A DNA stretch of 64,000 nucleotides from Roseobacter fucihabitans (GTDB taxonomy: Bacteria > Pseudomonadota > Alphaproteobacteria > Rhodobacterales > Rhodobacteraceae), in assembly GCF_014337925.2 (NCBI RefSeq), contig NZ_CP143423.1:1208501-1272500 (forward strand). Reading direction: 5' to 3'. Position 1 is the first letter of the stretch; each line of letters opens with the position of its first letter. The notes under the pieces were generated by a model. It saw only the letters and a list, made by a program, of their open reading frames with translations, made no database searches and was not told where the DNA came from. Both the position numbers and the translations under genes were made by a program. Shown here one piece after another: positions 9,257 to 18,954 of this stretch.

Positions 9257-10294
9257 ATGCTCCGCCGTCTTCACCCCGACCAACCCGATAGCTTCGCTTT
9301 CACGCCTGACAATCAGGCTTGGGCGGAAGGGCAGATCACAAAATACCCTGAGGGGCGTCAGGCCTCTGCGATCATTCCGCTGTTGTGGCGCGCGCAGGAG
9401 CAGGAGGGGTGGTTGTCCCGCCCGGCGATCGAGCATGTGGCGGCGATGCTGGGGTTGAGCTATATCCGGGCGCTGGAGGTGGCGACGTTTTATTTCATGT
9501 TCCAGTTGCAACCTGTTGGCGCGATTGCCCATATTCAGGTTTGCGGCACCACGTCCTGCATGATTTGTGGTGCAGAAGATCTGGTCGCCGTGTGCAAGGA
9601 TAAGATCGCGGCGGAACCACACGCGCTGTCAGCGGATGGGAATTTCTCATGGGAAGAGGTCGAATGTCTCGGCTCCTGTTCCAACGCCCCGATGGCGCAG
9701 ATCGGCAAGGATTATTACGAAGATCTGACCGCCGCGCGCATGGGTAAAATCATCGACGAATTGGCCGCCGGCAAGGTGCCGGTGCCGGGCCCGCAAAACG
9801 GGCGCTACGCCGCCGAACCGCTTAAGGGTCTGACATCGCTCACGGAATACGATAGTGGTAAGACGCAGTATAACGCCTCCGCGCAACTGGCGGTGGACGT
9901 CGGTGATACGGTCAAGCGGATTGACGGCACGGAAGTGCCGCTGTTGATGCCATGGCAGGGCAAAGCCGCCAATAAAAATGCCCCAAAGAAACCCGTGCCC
10001 AAAAAAGCACCCCAAAAAACCACGCCAAAACAACCGTCATCTGACGCGCGACCGGCTGCATTGTCTGATGCCGCGCGTGCCGAAGGGGCCGATGATCTGA
10101 AACGGATCAGCGGCGTGGGTCCGAAGTTGGAGGAAACCCTGAACAGCCTCGGGATCTGGCATTTTGATCAGGTTGCAGGGTTGACGCCAGAAGATATCGC
10201 CTGGGTCGATGAGCGCCTGCGCTTCAAGGGTCGGATAGAGCGGGATGACTGGGTCGGTCAGGCGCGCGCTTTGGCGGATGAGAATGACGCTTGA
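9257..10294 (+). CDS. nuoE: NADH-quinone oxidoreductase subunit E with C-terminal helix-hairpin-helix extension
   Basis: NuoE (24-kDa family) holds the [2Fe-2S] cluster N1a in the NADH-dehydrogenase module. Ligands Cys96, Cys101, Cys137 and Cys141 ([21 protein letters not shown]) are all present in the first ~200 residues. The protein is 345 residues, about twice the family's minimum. A Lys/Pro/Ala-rich linker (about 240-270) leads to a terminal domain with the hairpin [20 protein letters not shown] and [17 protein letters not shown]. This domain recurs almost unchanged in the next ORF. Extended NuoE proteins of this sort are known in Rhodobacterales. Confidence 0.95.
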   Translation: MLRRLHPDQPDSFAFTPDNQAWAEGQITKYPEGRQASAIIPLLWRAQEQEGWLSRPAIEHVAAMLGLSYIRALEVATFYFMFQLQPVGAIAHIQVCGTTSCMICGAEDLVAVCKDKIAAEPHALSADGNFSWEEVECLGSCSNAPMAQIGKDYYEDLTAARMGKIIDELAAGKVPVPGPQNGRYAAEPLKGLTSLTEYDSGKTQYNASAQLAVDVGDTVKRIDGTEVPLLMPWQGKAANKNAPKKPVPKKAPQKTTPKQPSSDARPAALSDAARAEGADDLKRISGVGPKLEETLNSLGIWHFDQVAGLTPEDIAWVDERLRFKGRIERDDWVGQARALADENDA

Positions 10295-10363
10295 GTTTTT
10301 CGACTCTGCAAAATGCGTTAACTGTGTAAACTGACGCGGAATTAACCGGAAAGTGAGACAGAA

Positions 10364-11053
10364 ATGTATAACGACAAGGGTTTGATCGGAATGGCGCTCG
10401 GCAGCTGGATAGTGGGTGCAGCTATTGGCGCGGTGGCGACGGTATTGTTGTGGGTCCTGGGGTCCTGGGGCTTCATGCAGGGCGTCTTCATGGGTGGCGT
10501 CATCGCGGTGGTGATGGGGCTCCTGATCTCCTGGATCATGACGCGGCCCTTGCCTGCACCCGGTGAAATCGCAGCGCAGATGAGCGCCGCTGACACGGCG
10601 GCCCCTGAGGCTGGGGAAACGCCAGCGTCTGCGGCCCCGGAAACGCCAAAACCTGCGGCGGTCCCGACACCTGTTGCATCCGCACCTGTCGCGGCCGAAG
10701 CGGCAAAACCGGCGCCCAAGAAAGCAGCACCTAAGAAGGCGGCTGCGCAAAAAGCCGCGCCCCAACCGGCCGCTGATGGTCGTCCAGCAGGCCTTTCGGA
10801 CGGCGCGCGCGCGGGCGGTGCGGACGATCTGAAACTGATCGGCGGGGTGGGGCCCAAGCTTGAGGAAACCCTCAACAGCCTTGGAATATGGCACTTTGAT
10901 CAGGTAGCGGGCCTGAAGAAAGAGGACATTGCCTGGGTTGATGAACGCCTGCGCTTCAAGGGTCGGATTGAGCGGGATGATTGGATCGGGCAAGCCAAGA
11001 CCCTTGCGGCTGGTGGGGACACTGAGTTTTCAAAGAAAAAACGTAAAAGCTGA
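10364..11053 (+). CDS. Membrane protein carrying the NuoE-type helix-hairpin-helix domain
   Basis: The protein has 229 residues. Two transmembrane helices lie at about 7-30 and 36-57. A long Ala/Pro/Lys linker follows, then a C-terminal domain ([40 protein letters not shown]) nearly identical to the end of NuoE just upstream. The tail ends KKKRKS. Such hairpin domains are often described as flap-endonuclease-like but are usually non-catalytic. The shared domain suggests tandem duplication and possibly a role in anchoring or pairing with NuoE at the membrane, which is inference. It lies 69 bp after nuoE in the same direction. Confidence 0.85.
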   Translation: MYNDKGLIGMALGSWIVGAAIGAVATVLLWVLGSWGFMQGVFMGGVIAVVMGLLISWIMTRPLPAPGEIAAQMSAADTAAPEAGETPASAAPETPKPAAVPTPVASAPVAAEAAKPAPKKAAPKKAAAQKAAPQPAADGRPAGLSDGARAGGADDLKLIGGVGPKLEETLNSLGIWHFDQVAGLKKEDIAWVDERLRFKGRIERDDWIGQAKTLAAGGDTEFSKKKRKS

Positions 11054-11073
11054 GAGAAGGGCGGGAAACCGCG

Positions 11074-11322
11074 ATGAGTGCGCATAATTCACCGAGTAAA
11101 CCGCAGGACGCGGTTTTGGCCGCCAGGGGGCGGCGCGTCAGCATGGTGATTGCGGGCACTATGGTGCTGTGGTTTTTGGCGATCTCGATTGGCCCGATGC
11201 TGGGCTTGCCCGGACGTTATGCATTTCTTTTTGATTTTGCGGCACTTGCAGGGCTCTTCTGGGCGCTGGTGGTGTCTTTACAAATACGGCGCGCACGGAA
11301 ATCTCTGCGCGACAACGAGTAA
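11074..11322 (+). CDS. DUF5337-like small membrane protein
   Basis: This 82-residue protein has two membrane helices (MVIAGTMVLWFLAISIGPML and FLFDFAALAGLFWALVVSLQ), with a basic N terminus and a charged C-terminal tail. Size, topology and position just before nuoF match the Rhodobacterales family DUF5337, from memory. An agaaggg site precedes the ATG. It is probably translated with nuoF, whose start is 12 bases after the stop. Its role is unknown. Confidence 0.75.
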   Translation: MSAHNSPSKPQDAVLAARGRRVSMVIAGTMVLWFLAISIGPMLGLPGRYAFLFDFAALAGLFWALVVSLQIRRARKSLRDNE

Positions 11323-11334
11323 AAGGGGAGCGTG

Positions 11335-12630
11335 ATGCTTCAGGACAAGGACCGCATTTTTACCAATATCTACGGCATGCATGATCGCACGCTACAGGGC
11401 GCGCAGAAGCGTGGTCATTGGGACGGGACGGACGCGATCATCAAGAAGGGGCGCGATTGGATCGTGGACCAGATGAAGGCGTCGGGTCTGCGCGGGCGCG
11501 GCGGTGCGGGCTTTCCGACCGGTCTGAAATGGTCGTTCATGCCCAAGGAAAGCGACGGGCGACCGGCCTATCTGGTGGTGAACGCGGATGAATCTGAACC
11601 GGGCACCTGCAAAGATCGCGAGATCATGCGCCATGATCCGCATACGTTGGTCGAGGGCTGCCTGATCGCTTCTTTCGCGATGAATGCGCATGCTTGTTAT
11701 ATCTATATTCGTGGCGAATACATTCGCGAGAAGGAAGCGCTGCAGGCGGCCATCGACGAGGCCTATGACGCCGGGCTGGTGGGCAAAAACGCCGCCGGGT
11801 CGGGCTGGGATTTCGACATCTATCTGCACCACGGGGCGGGGGCCTATATTTGCGGTGAGGAAACTGCGCTTCTGGAAAGCCTAGAAGGCAAAAAGGGCAT
11901 GCCTCGGATGAAGCCGCCGTTTCCTGCGGGTGCGGGTCTTTATGGTTGTCCGACCACGGTGAATAACGTGGAATCAATTGCCGTTGTGCCGACGATCCTG
12001 CGCCGTGGACCGGAATGGTTCGCGGGCTTTGGCCGCCCGAACAATGCGGGGACGAAACTCTTCGCGATTTCCGGGCATGTGAACAACCCCTGCGTGGTCG
12101 AAGAGGCGATGTCGATTTCGTTCGAGGAATTGATCGAGACCCATTGTGGCGGTATCCGTGGCGGCTGGGGCAATCTCAAGGCGGTGATCCCGGGTGGGTC
12201 GTCCGTGCCGATGATCCCCGGCGCGCAGATGAAAGACGCGATCATGGATTTCGATTACCTGCGCGAACAACGCTCCGGCCTCGGCACGGCGGCGGTGATC
12301 GTGATGGATAATTCGACGGATGTGATCAAGGCGATCTGGCGGCTCTCGAAGTTCTACAAGCATGAAAGCTGCGGGCAATGCACGCCCTGCCGCGAAGGCA
12401 CCGGCTGGATGATGCGCGTGATGGACCGTCTGGTGACAGGCGAGGCGGAACCCGAAGAGATCGACATGCTGCTGGATGTGACCAAGCAGGTCGAGGGTCA
12501 TACGATCTGCGCGCTTGGCGATGCGGCGGCCTGGCCAATCCAAGGGTTGATCCGCCATTTTCGGGATGAGATTGAAGACCGGATTAAGCACAAGCGGACA
12601 GGGCGCGTGAGTGCTGTGGCGGCGGAGTAG
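11335..12630 (+). CDS. nuoF: NADH-quinone oxidoreductase subunit F
   Basis: NuoF is the 431-residue 51-kDa subunit, the NADH- and FMN-binding entry of complex I. Visible motifs are the NADH-site loop [17 protein letters not shown] (about 52-68), the FMN-binding segment [19 protein letters not shown] and the cluster N3 ligands [15 protein letters not shown] plus the later Cys in [13 protein letters not shown]. The start is the ATG at 11335 with ggggag upstream; a GTG one codon earlier is also in frame. Confidence 0.97.
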   Translation: MLQDKDRIFTNIYGMHDRTLQGAQKRGHWDGTDAIIKKGRDWIVDQMKASGLRGRGGAGFPTGLKWSFMPKESDGRPAYLVVNADESEPGTCKDREIMRHDPHTLVEGCLIASFAMNAHACYIYIRGEYIREKEALQAAIDEAYDAGLVGKNAAGSGWDFDIYLHHGAGAYICGEETALLESLEGKKGMPRMKPPFPAGAGLYGCPTTVNNVESIAVVPTILRRGPEWFAGFGRPNNAGTKLFAISGHVNNPCVVEEAMSISFEELIETHCGGIRGGWGNLKAVIPGGSSVPMIPGAQMKDAIMDFDYLREQRSGLGTAAVIVMDNSTDVIKAIWRLSKFYKHESCGQCTPCREGTGWMMRVMDRLVTGEAEPEEIDMLLDVTKQVEGHTICALGDAAAWPIQGLIRHFRDEIEDRIKHKRTGRVSAVAAE

Positions 12631-12635
12631 ATCTG

Positions 12636-13043
12636 ATGGAAGCTTTTCAAGCTTATTCCCATGCACTGGCATCATTGGCGCTTTGGGCGATATTGGTGCC
12701 GATCCTTGGCATGCAATCAACGCGGGGCCGTAGTGCTGAGAACCGATGTGCCTGTGGGAAACCCCATCGGAACTATGCTGACCCGGTTTATCGTTCCGAG
12801 CGGGCATTTATGAATGCGGTGGAAACGTCTGGTCCGTTCATTGCAGCGCTGATGGCTGCAATTTTGACCGGCGCTTCCCCGTTTTGGGTAAATCTTTTTG
12901 CTTCTGTCTTCATACTGGCACGTGTCGGTATGGCTGTCGCTCATATCAAAACAGAAAACCAAGCCCTGCGGTCGGCAGGGTTTGCGACTGGGCTGTTGTG
13001 CGTGCTCGCGCTGGCCGTTTTGGGCTTGGTGGCTGCGTTTTGA
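12636..13043 (+). CDS. MAPEG-family membrane protein
   Basis: The protein has 135 residues with about four hydrophobic segments. The pattern RSERAFMNAVETSGPFIAAL followed by NLFASVFILARVGMAVAHI is the MAPEG signature (membrane-associated proteins in eicosanoid and glutathione metabolism). Bacterial members are mostly uncharacterised. The gene starts 5 bases after nuoF and its stop overlaps the next gene's TTG start. A specific function cannot be assigned. Confidence 0.8.
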   Translation: MEAFQAYSHALASLALWAILVPILGMQSTRGRSAENRCACGKPHRNYADPVYRSERAFMNAVETSGPFIAALMAAILTGASPFWVNLFASVFILARVGMAVAHIKTENQALRSAGFATGLLCVLALAVLGLVAAF

Positions 13044-13543
13044 AACGGCCCGCTGGATACCACCTCGCCGAACTCAACGTCGGTCGCCTTGCGGCCCCCA
13101 CTGATGATCCGCGTGTGGCGGAGTTCATGGAGAACCTTGACCGGATCAACGGGCTTGGCAAGCGTATGCCGGGGTTTGTGTGGATGATGGAAGGCTCGGG
13201 CGAGCCGGGCACGGGGAATACGGAAAACGCCATTGATGGTGATCCGCTTTATGTCTCCAACCTGACCGTCTGGGAGAGCGTCGAGACGCTGGAGAAATTC
13301 GTCTGGGGCACTGTGCACAAGCAGTTTTACGCGCGCCGCCAGGAATGGTTCGAAGTGCTCGGAGAGATGCATTTCGTGATGTGGTGGGTGCCGGAAGGCT
13401 ATGAGCCGACGCTGGAGGAGGCCCTGGCGCGGCTGGAGCATCTGAAAACCCACGGGGACAGTGATCACGCCTTTGGCTGGTCGTATTTGAATGAAGCAAG
13501 CCAGTGGCGCGACAACCGTTGCGCCCCGGTTGTAGCGGAGTAG
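13040..13543 (+). CDS. DUF3291 family protein
   Basis: The protein has 168 residues from a TTG overlapping the preceding stop (TTTTGA). HLAELNVGRLAAPTDDPRVA at the N terminus, followed by INGLGKRMPGFVWMM, SNLTVWESVETLEKFVWGTV and FVMWWVPEGYEPTLEEALAR, match DUF3291, a heme-degrading-monooxygenase-like (dimeric alpha-beta barrel) fold. No signal peptide is seen, so it is cytoplasmic. A later start is possible, but the conserved HLAELN region begins nine residues in, which supports the TTG. Confidence 0.8.
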   Translation: MKRPAGYHLAELNVGRLAAPTDDPRVAEFMENLDRINGLGKRMPGFVWMMEGSGEPGTGNTENAIDGDPLYVSNLTVWESVETLEKFVWGTVHKQFYARRQEWFEVLGEMHFVMWWVPEGYEPTLEEALARLEHLKTHGDSDHAFGWSYLNEASQWRDNRCAPVVAE

Positions 13544-13547
13544 GCGC

Positions 13548-13871
13548 ATGAGAGCGGGTATTGGCATAATGATGGTGGGCTGCGTGCTGGCCGCTTGCAG
13601 CAATGAGGCGGAGAAGATCAGTTTTGACGGGCAGTTTTACCGCACCGACCTTGATCAGTTGGACGCGCGCCATGAGTTCCGCGTGACGGCCTCGCCGGTA
13701 TCGCGCTCGCTGCTGGGGGCCAAGGAGGCCGCGCGTTATGAGGCGACGGTGTTTTGCGTCAATGAATACGGCTCCTCTGCGATCAAATGGGTCGTTGGGC
13801 CGGATGACCCCGATGAGGCCATGCCCATCAGTAATGATACTTTGACCCTGCAGGGAGCCTGCCCACAGTGA
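13548..13871 (+). CDS. Small lipoprotein in the nuoF-nuoG interval
   Basis: This 107-residue protein has a lipoprotein signal (MRAGIGIMMVGCVLAAC, lipobox LAAC at Cys17). The mature part (ISFDGQFYRTDLDQLDARHE, FRVTASPVSRSLLGAKEAAR, ATVFCVNEYGSSAIKWVVGP) has one Cys pair and appears beta-rich. I do not recognise a family. It is probably an envelope protein co-expressed with the operon. The stop overlaps a possible micro-ORF (GTGA). Confidence 0.7.
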   Translation: MRAGIGIMMVGCVLAACSNEAEKISFDGQFYRTDLDQLDARHEFRVTASPVSRSLLGAKEAARYEATVFCVNEYGSSAIKWVVGPDDPDEAMPISNDTLTLQGACPQ

Positions 13872-13984
13872 CCAAAGTCGTTTCGCATTTGATCCGGGCC
13901 CGCGCGCTGTGGGACATTGCATGTCGCCAGAAATGTGTTGGCGCTCAGAACCGGGGTATCTGGTTGCGCAGGAGGGCGTGGTAA
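13868..13984 (+). CDS. Possible 38-residue micro-ORF
   Basis: A GTG overlapping the preceding stop (GTGA) opens a 38-codon frame, MTKVVSHLIRARALWDIACR..., that ends on a TAA sharing bases with the next ATG (TAATG). Both junctions are exact one-base overlaps like other genes in this operon. The peptide is strongly basic and has no homologue I recognise, so it may only be a coupling device or chance. Confidence 0.3.
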   Translation: MTKVVSHLIRARALWDIACRQKCVGAQNRGIWLRRRAW

Positions 13985-14388
13985 TGCGCGACAGGGTGAT
14001 TGCACTTTGTCTGGCCGGGGTCTTATCGGCGAGCGGGGCGGGTGCGGATATCGCACCGCTCAGAGACGTGAAGTCGATTGACGATGGGTTGTTCGTGATC
14101 GGTCTCGCGGATCAGATCCGCAAGAACTGTCCGGTGATATCTCCGCGTGTCTTCAAGGCGTTGGGGGCTTTGCAGGATCTGAACAATCAGGCCATGGCGA
14201 TGGGCTATACAAAGGCCGAGATCGACGCACATGTGGAATCGGACGTTGAAAAAGACCGCTTGCGTGCGCGCGCACGCACGTACATGGCACAGCAGGGGCT
14301 GGAACCGGATGAAGCGGGCTATTGCGCGCTTGGCAAATCCGAGATCGAACGCAACAGCAAGATCGGCACCTTGCTGCGCCAGAAATAA
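13984..14388 (+). CDS. DUF5333-like exported protein
   Basis: This 134-residue protein starts at the ATG at 13984, since the longer frame to 13909 has no signal peptide. Residues 1-23 form a Sec signal (MRDRVIALCLAGVLSASGAGA). The mature part is helical and charged, with two cysteines (IRKNCPVISPRVFKALGALQ and EAGYCALGKSEIERNSKIG), a layout I associate with the Rhodobacterales family DUF5333. It is probably periplasmic. It is the last of the accessory genes between nuoF and nuoG. Confidence 0.7.
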   Translation: MRDRVIALCLAGVLSASGAGADIAPLRDVKSIDDGLFVIGLADQIRKNCPVISPRVFKALGALQDLNNQAMAMGYTKAEIDAHVESDVEKDRLRARARTYMAQQGLEPDEAGYCALGKSEIERNSKIGTLLRQK

Positions 14389-14459
14389 CAGAGCGCCTGC
14401 GGGCGCGAGATGAAATGAACATGCGTCTGCGGGCGATATGATAGATAAAGGCAAATGAT

Positions 14460-16475
14460 ATGAGCGACTTACGCAAAGTCATTATCGATGGTCATGAAGT
14501 CGAAGTCGACGGTGCCATGACCCTGATCCAGGCCTGTGAAGAGGCGGGCATCGAGATCCCGCGCTTTTGCTATCACGAACGGCTGACCATAGCGGGCAAT
14601 TGCCGCATGTGTCTGGTCGAAGTGGTGGGCGGGCCGCCGAAACCTGCGGCCTCCTGTGCGATGCAGGTTCGGGATTTGCGCCCCGGTCCCGAAGGCCAGC
14701 CGCCTGTGGTGAAAACCAATTCACCGATGGTCAAGAAGGCCCGCGAGGGGGTCATGGAATTCCTGCTGATCAATCACCCGCTGGATTGCCCGATTTGCGA
14801 TCAGGGCGGGGAATGCGATTTGCAGGATCAGGCGATGGCTTACGGCGTAGATTTTTCGCGCTATCGCGAGCCCAAACGGGCGACCGAGGACCTTGATCTG
14901 GGACCCTTGGTCGAGACGCATATGACGCGCTGCATTTCCTGCACGCGCTGTGTGCGGTTTACCACCGAAGTCGCCGGCATTCATCAAATGGGCCAGACGG
15001 GGCGCGGTGAAGATGCCGAAATTACCTCCTATTTGGGCGAAACGCTGAATTCGAATCTCCAGGGCAATATCATTGATTTATGTCCGGTTGGTGCCTTGGT
15101 TTCAAAGCCTTACGCTTTTACCGCGCGCCCTTGGGAGTTGAGCAAGACCGAGAGCGTTGATGTGATGGATGCGCTTGGTGCCAATATCCGGGTCGATACC
15201 AAGGGACGCGAAGTCATGCGATTCCTGCCGCGCAATCATGACGGTGTGAATGAGGAATGGATTTCGGACAAGACGCGTTTCGTCTGGGACGGGCTGCGCC
15301 GGCAGCGGCTGGACAAACCCTATATCCGCGAGAACGGCAAGCTGCGTGTGGCCACATGGCCGGAGGCGCTGGATGCGGCGGCACAAGCAATGGCGGGCAG
15401 AAAGCTGGCCGGGCTTGTGGGCGATCTGGTGCCGGTCGAGGCCGCCTTTGCGCTCAAGCAGTTGATCGAGGGGCAGGGCGGTGTCGTCGAGTGTCGCACG
15501 GATGGGGCGAAATTGCCCATCGGCAATCGTGGCGCTTATGTCGGCACGGCGGCGATTGAGGATATCGACACGGCCCATGCCATAATGTTGATCGGCACCA
15601 ACCCGGCGGTGGAATCCCCGGTGCTGAACGCGCGTATTCGCAAGGCCTGGACCAAGGGCGCGAATGTGACGCTGGTCGGAGAAGCCGTTGATCTGACGTA
15701 TGAATACCACCACGCGGGAACGGATCGCGCCGCTTTGAGCACGCTGCTCGGGGAGGATTATTCCGAGGCTCTGGACAAAGAGACGATTGTGGTCGTGGGC
15801 ATGGGCGCGCTGCGTGAAGCCGATGGGGCGGCGGTTCTGGGCGAAGCCATGGCGCTGGCGAGCAAGACGGGTTCTAAATTCATGGTGCTGCACACGGCGG
15901 CGGCGCGGGTCGGCGCGATGGATATCGGGGCCTGCACGCCGGAGGGGATGGACGCCCTTGGCGCGGCGGAGGTGATTTATAACCTCGGTGCCGATGAGAT
16001 CGACATCGCGGCGGGTCCGACGGTGATTTATCAGGGCTCGCACGGCGACCGGGGCGCGCATCGCGCTGATATTATCCTGCCGGGGGCGGCCTATACCGAG
16101 GAGCCGGGGCTATTTGTGAACACCGAAGGGCGCCCGCAACTGGCTTTCCGCGCCGGATTCGCGCCGGGAGAGGCCAAGGAAAACTGGGCAATTCTGCGTG
16201 CTTTATCCGCTCAGATGGGCACGCAACTGCCCTATGACAGCATCGTGGCGCTGCGCCAGGCGCTGGTCAAGGACGTGCCGCATTTGGGCAAGATCGATGA
16301 CGTCGCCGAGAATACCTGGCAACCGCTGGAACAGGGCGCGCTCGGTGATGCCACCTTCCGTTCCGCAGTCACGGATTTTTACCTGACAAACCCGATCGCG
16401 CGCGCCAGCCAGCTGATGGCGGAGCTGAGCGCCAACGCGAAGGCGCGCCAGCAGGAGGCTATTGCGGCGGAATGA
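14460..16475 (+). CDS. nuoG: NADH-quinone oxidoreductase subunit G
   Basis: NuoG is a 671-residue peripheral-arm subunit. The N-terminal iron-sulfur region is complete: [2Fe-2S] ligands Cys37, Cys48, Cys51 and Cys66; cluster N5 ligands His106, Cys110, Cys113 and Cys119; cluster N4 ligands Cys158, Cys161, Cys164 and Cys208. The rest is a degenerate molybdopterin-oxidoreductase fold, which carries no cofactor in complex I. Length fits the alphaproteobacterial/mitochondrial type rather than the ~900-residue E. coli type. The stop overlaps the following lipoprotein gene as ATGA. Confidence 0.97.
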   Translation: MSDLRKVIIDGHEVEVDGAMTLIQACEEAGIEIPRFCYHERLTIAGNCRMCLVEVVGGPPKPAASCAMQVRDLRPGPEGQPPVVKTNSPMVKKAREGVMEFLLINHPLDCPICDQGGECDLQDQAMAYGVDFSRYREPKRATEDLDLGPLVETHMTRCISCTRCVRFTTEVAGIHQMGQTGRGEDAEITSYLGETLNSNLQGNIIDLCPVGALVSKPYAFTARPWELSKTESVDVMDALGANIRVDTKGREVMRFLPRNHDGVNEEWISDKTRFVWDGLRRQRLDKPYIRENGKLRVATWPEALDAAAQAMAGRKLAGLVGDLVPVEAAFALKQLIEGQGGVVECRTDGAKLPIGNRGAYVGTAAIEDIDTAHAIMLIGTNPAVESPVLNARIRKAWTKGANVTLVGEAVDLTYEYHHAGTDRAALSTLLGEDYSEALDKETIVVVGMGALREADGAAVLGEAMALASKTGSKFMVLHTAAARVGAMDIGACTPEGMDALGAAEVIYNLGADEIDIAAGPTVIYQGSHGDRGAHRADIILPGAAYTEEPGLFVNTEGRPQLAFRAGFAPGEAKENWAILRALSAQMGTQLPYDSIVALRQALVKDVPHLGKIDDVAENTWQPLEQGALGDATFRSAVTDFYLTNPIARASQLMAELSANAKARQQEAIAAE

Positions 16476-16855
16476 TACGCTTGAGATCAAAAACGTTATT
16501 TGGTCTAGCCGCTGTGCTGGTCTCATTGGCCGGCTGTGCCAGCCAGATTATGCAGGGCTATGTTGGCAAATCAATAACCGAACCGATGTTGGATTACGGT
16601 AAGCCCACCGGCGTGTTCGATTTGCCGGATGGAACACGGGCATTTCAGTGGAATATTACGGAATCTGGCGTCATTCCGATCACAAACCCGACGACATCCA
16701 ATATTTATGGCTCCGGTGGCTGGGCAACCGTTACCAGCACTTCGACAAGCTATCAGCCCTATTCGCAAGAATGCGTTTACACGCTTGTTGCGAAACCGGG
16801 TGGCGAAGACTGGACCGTGACAGGGTTTCGCAAACCAAGGCTTGCTTGCGAATGA
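16472..16855 (+). CDS. Lipoprotein after nuoG
   Basis: The protein has 127 residues with a lipoprotein signal ([22 protein letters not shown], Cys22). The mature part includes [40 protein letters not shown], a Ser/Thr/Gly-rich loop and a C-terminal Cys. The pattern of a short outer-membrane-assembly-like (SmpA/BamE-type) beginning is suggestive but weak. The ATG overlaps the nuoG stop and the TGA overlaps the next gene, so all three are coupled. Confidence 0.7.
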   Translation: MIRLRSKTLFGLAAVLVSLAGCASQIMQGYVGKSITEPMLDYGKPTGVFDLPDGTRAFQWNITESGVIPITNPTTSNIYGSGGWATVTSTSTSYQPYSQECVYTLVAKPGGEDWTVTGFRKPRLACE

Positions 16856-17235
16856 AGCCCTTCGCTTTCATATCGCCCTTGGCGCTTGTGGCCTGCGCGC
16901 CGCTCGTGCCGACTGCGGAGGATTTCATCCCTGAATACCTCGGGGTCGAGACCCGTTTGCTGGATGGTGATCTGGTGCAATTCAACGTGGCCATGACCAA
17001 GGCGCTGTCCGAAAAGGACGTGCGCCGCTACGCGGAATGTGCCGCCGCGCAATATACGCTGATCCGGGGTTACGGATTCGCAAGACATTTGCGTACAAAT
17101 GTGACCAAAGAGGGTGGCGTGTGGGCGGCAGATGCTGTTTACACCATCTCGCCAACCCTGCCTGATGGGGTTGCCACGATTGACGCCGAAGTCACCGTGA
17201 CAGCTTGTCAGGAAACTGGAATACCGACGGTGTGA
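16852..17235 (+). CDS. Second small lipoprotein before nuoH
   Basis: The protein has 127 residues, starting at an ATG that overlaps the previous stop (ATGA). The signal [15 protein letters not shown] has a lipobox at Cys15. The mature sequence (PEYLGVETRLLDGDLVQFNV, ECAAAQYTLIRGYGFARHLR, YTISPTLPDGVATIDAEVTV) looks alpha/beta with a few cysteines. No family is recognised. It ends 6 bases before nuoH. Confidence 0.7.
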   Translation: MKPFAFISPLALVACAPLVPTAEDFIPEYLGVETRLLDGDLVQFNVAMTKALSEKDVRRYAECAAAQYTLIRGYGFARHLRTNVTKEGGVWAADAVYTISPTLPDGVATIDAEVTVTACQETGIPTV

Positions 17236-17241
17236 GGACCT

Positions 17242-18279
17242 ATGGCTGATTTCTTTACCACTCCTGGCGGCATCGCCGTTCTGATCCTGGCACAGGTGCT
17301 GGCGGTTGTGGCCTTCGTCATGATATCGCTGCTGTTTCTGGTTTACGGCGACCGCAAAATCTGGGCCGCTGTGCAGATGCGGCGCGGGCCGAACGTGGTG
17401 GGCACCTTTGGCTTGCTGCAAACGGTAGCGGATGCGTTGAAATACGTGGTCAAGGAAGTCGTGGTGCCTGCGGGGGCCGACAAGACCGTCTTCATGCTCG
17501 CGCCCATGGCGTCTTTTGTGCTGGCGCTGCTGGCCTGGTCGGTCATTCCGTTCAACGAAACATGGGTGTTGAGCAATATCAACGTCGCCATCCTGTTTGT
17601 TTTCGCGATCTCCTCGCTCGAGGTTTACGGCGTGATCATGGGCGGCTGGGCGTCGAACTCCAAATACGCCTTCCTCGGCTCGCTGCGCTCTGCGGCACAG
17701 ATGATCTCCTATGAGGTCTCGCTGGGGTTGATCATCATCGGTGTGATCATCTCGACCGGATCAATGAATTTCGGCGGCATTGTGGCGGCGCAGGACGGGG
17801 CCTATGGGTTTTTCTCCTGGTACTGGCTGCCGCATTTTCCGATGGTTTTTCTGTTCTTTATCAGCTGTTTGGCGGAAACTAACCGACCCCCGTTTGATCT
17901 GCCCGAAGCGGAATCGGAACTCGTCGCGGGCTATCAGGTGGAATACTCCTCCACGCCCTTCCTGTTGTTCATGGCCGGTGAGTACATCGCGATTTTCCTG
18001 ATGTGCGCGCTGACCACGCTGCTGTTTTTTGGCGGCTGGCTCTCCCCGATCCCCGGCCTGCCGGATGGGGCGCTATGGATGGTCGCTAAGATGGCGTTCT
18101 TCTTCTTCCTCTTCGCGATGGTCAAGGCGATCACGCCACGCTACCGCTATGACCAATTGATGCGTTTGGGCTGGAAGGTCTTCCTGCCCTTCTCGCTGGT
18201 CTGGGTGGTTTTCGTGGCTTTTGCCGCAAAATTTGATTGGTTCTGGGGGGCTTATGCCCGCTGGACCGTAGGAGGCTGA
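17242..18279 (+). CDS. nuoH: NADH-quinone oxidoreductase subunit H
   Basis: NuoH is the 345-residue ND1-type membrane subunit that joins the peripheral and membrane arms and lines the quinone channel. About eight transmembrane helices are present. Conserved loops include [20 protein letters not shown] near the N terminus, the acidic [20 protein letters not shown] stretch, and [20 protein letters not shown], all signatures of this subunit. The ATG follows ggacct at the end of the lipoprotein gene. Confidence 0.98.
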   Translation: MADFFTTPGGIAVLILAQVLAVVAFVMISLLFLVYGDRKIWAAVQMRRGPNVVGTFGLLQTVADALKYVVKEVVVPAGADKTVFMLAPMASFVLALLAWSVIPFNETWVLSNINVAILFVFAISSLEVYGVIMGGWASNSKYAFLGSLRSAAQMISYEVSLGLIIIGVIISTGSMNFGGIVAAQDGAYGFFSWYWLPHFPMVFLFFISCLAETNRPPFDLPEAESELVAGYQVEYSSTPFLLFMAGEYIAIFLMCALTTLLFFGGWLSPIPGLPDGALWMVAKMAFFFFLFAMVKAITPRYRYDQLMRLGWKVFLPFSLVWVVFVAFAAKFDWFWGAYARWTVGG

Positions 18280-18280
18280 T

Positions 18281-18463
18281 GTGAAGAGGGAAAATTTTAC
18301 GTTTAATTTGACCGATGATGAGCATGTTACTGATTTGGCTCAGTCGCTAGCGTGGCATTTGCCAAGCTTGGCCTCCAGCGTCGACGACATTGATGAGAGC
18401 GTTGTCAGGCAAGCAATTGAAGGTGTCGTTAGCGACATCTACAGGGAGGCAAAGAAACAATGA
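18281..18463 (+). CDS. Small orphan ORF between nuoH and nuoI
   Basis: The ORF encodes 60 residues from a GTG one base after the nuoH stop and ends on a TGA overlapping the nuoI ATG (ATGA). The product is soluble and acidic ([40 protein letters not shown]), probably helical. The DNA is visibly AT-rich relative to the nuo genes. I recognise no family. The tight packing on both sides argues that it is translated. Confidence 0.6.
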   Translation: MKRENFTFNLTDDEHVTDLAQSLAWHLPSLASSVDDIDESVVRQAIEGVVSDIYREAKKQ

Positions 18464-18954
18464 CACAGATCGACTATACCCGCGCCGCGAAATACTTCCT
18501 GTTGCAGGATTTCTGGGTCGGCATGAAACTGGGCCTCAAGTATTTCTTCGCGCCCAAGGCGACGCTGAATTACCCGCATGAAAAAGGCCCGCTTTCCCCG
18601 CGTTTCCGCGGCGAACACGCACTCAGACGCTATCCAAATGGCGAGGAACGCTGCATTGCCTGCAAGCTCTGCGAAGCGATTTGTCCCGCTCAGGCGATTA
18701 CCATTGACGCCGAACCGCGCGATGACGGTAGTCGGCGCACCACGCGCTATGACATCGACATGACCAAATGCATCTATTGCGGTTTCTGTCAGGAAGCCTG
18801 CCCGGTGGATGCCATTGTTGAAGGTCCCAATTTTGAGTTCGCCACCGAAACCCGCGAAGAGCTTTATTACGACAAGGACAAACTGCTGGCCAATGGCGAG
18901 CGGTGGGAAGCCGAAATTGCCCGTAACCTCGAACTGGATGCACCCTACCGATGA
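18460..18954 (+). CDS. nuoI: NADH-quinone oxidoreductase subunit I
   Basis: NuoI is a 164-residue ferredoxin-like subunit carrying clusters N6a and N6b that pass electrons from NuoG to NuoB. Both [4Fe-4S] motifs are intact: Cys65, Cys68, Cys71, Cys75 ([12 protein letters not shown]) and Cys104, Cys107, Cys110, Cys114 ([12 protein letters not shown]). The amphipathic N-terminal helix (about 12-31) is typical. The stop overlaps the next gene as ATGA. Confidence 0.98.
   Translation: MTQIDYTRAAKYFLLQDFWVGMKLGLKYFFAPKATLNYPHEKGPLSPRFRGEHALRRYPNGEERCIACKLCEAICPAQAITIDAEPRDDGSRRTTRYDIDMTKCIYCGFCQEACPVDAIVEGPNFEFATETREELYYDKDKLLANGERWEAEIARNLELDAPYR

Noticed and set aside
14393-14406. Short hairpin gcgcctgcgggcgc between the DUF5333-like gene and nuoG
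   Set aside because: A five-base stem in GC-rich DNA is expected by chance, and a terminator here would break the operon.
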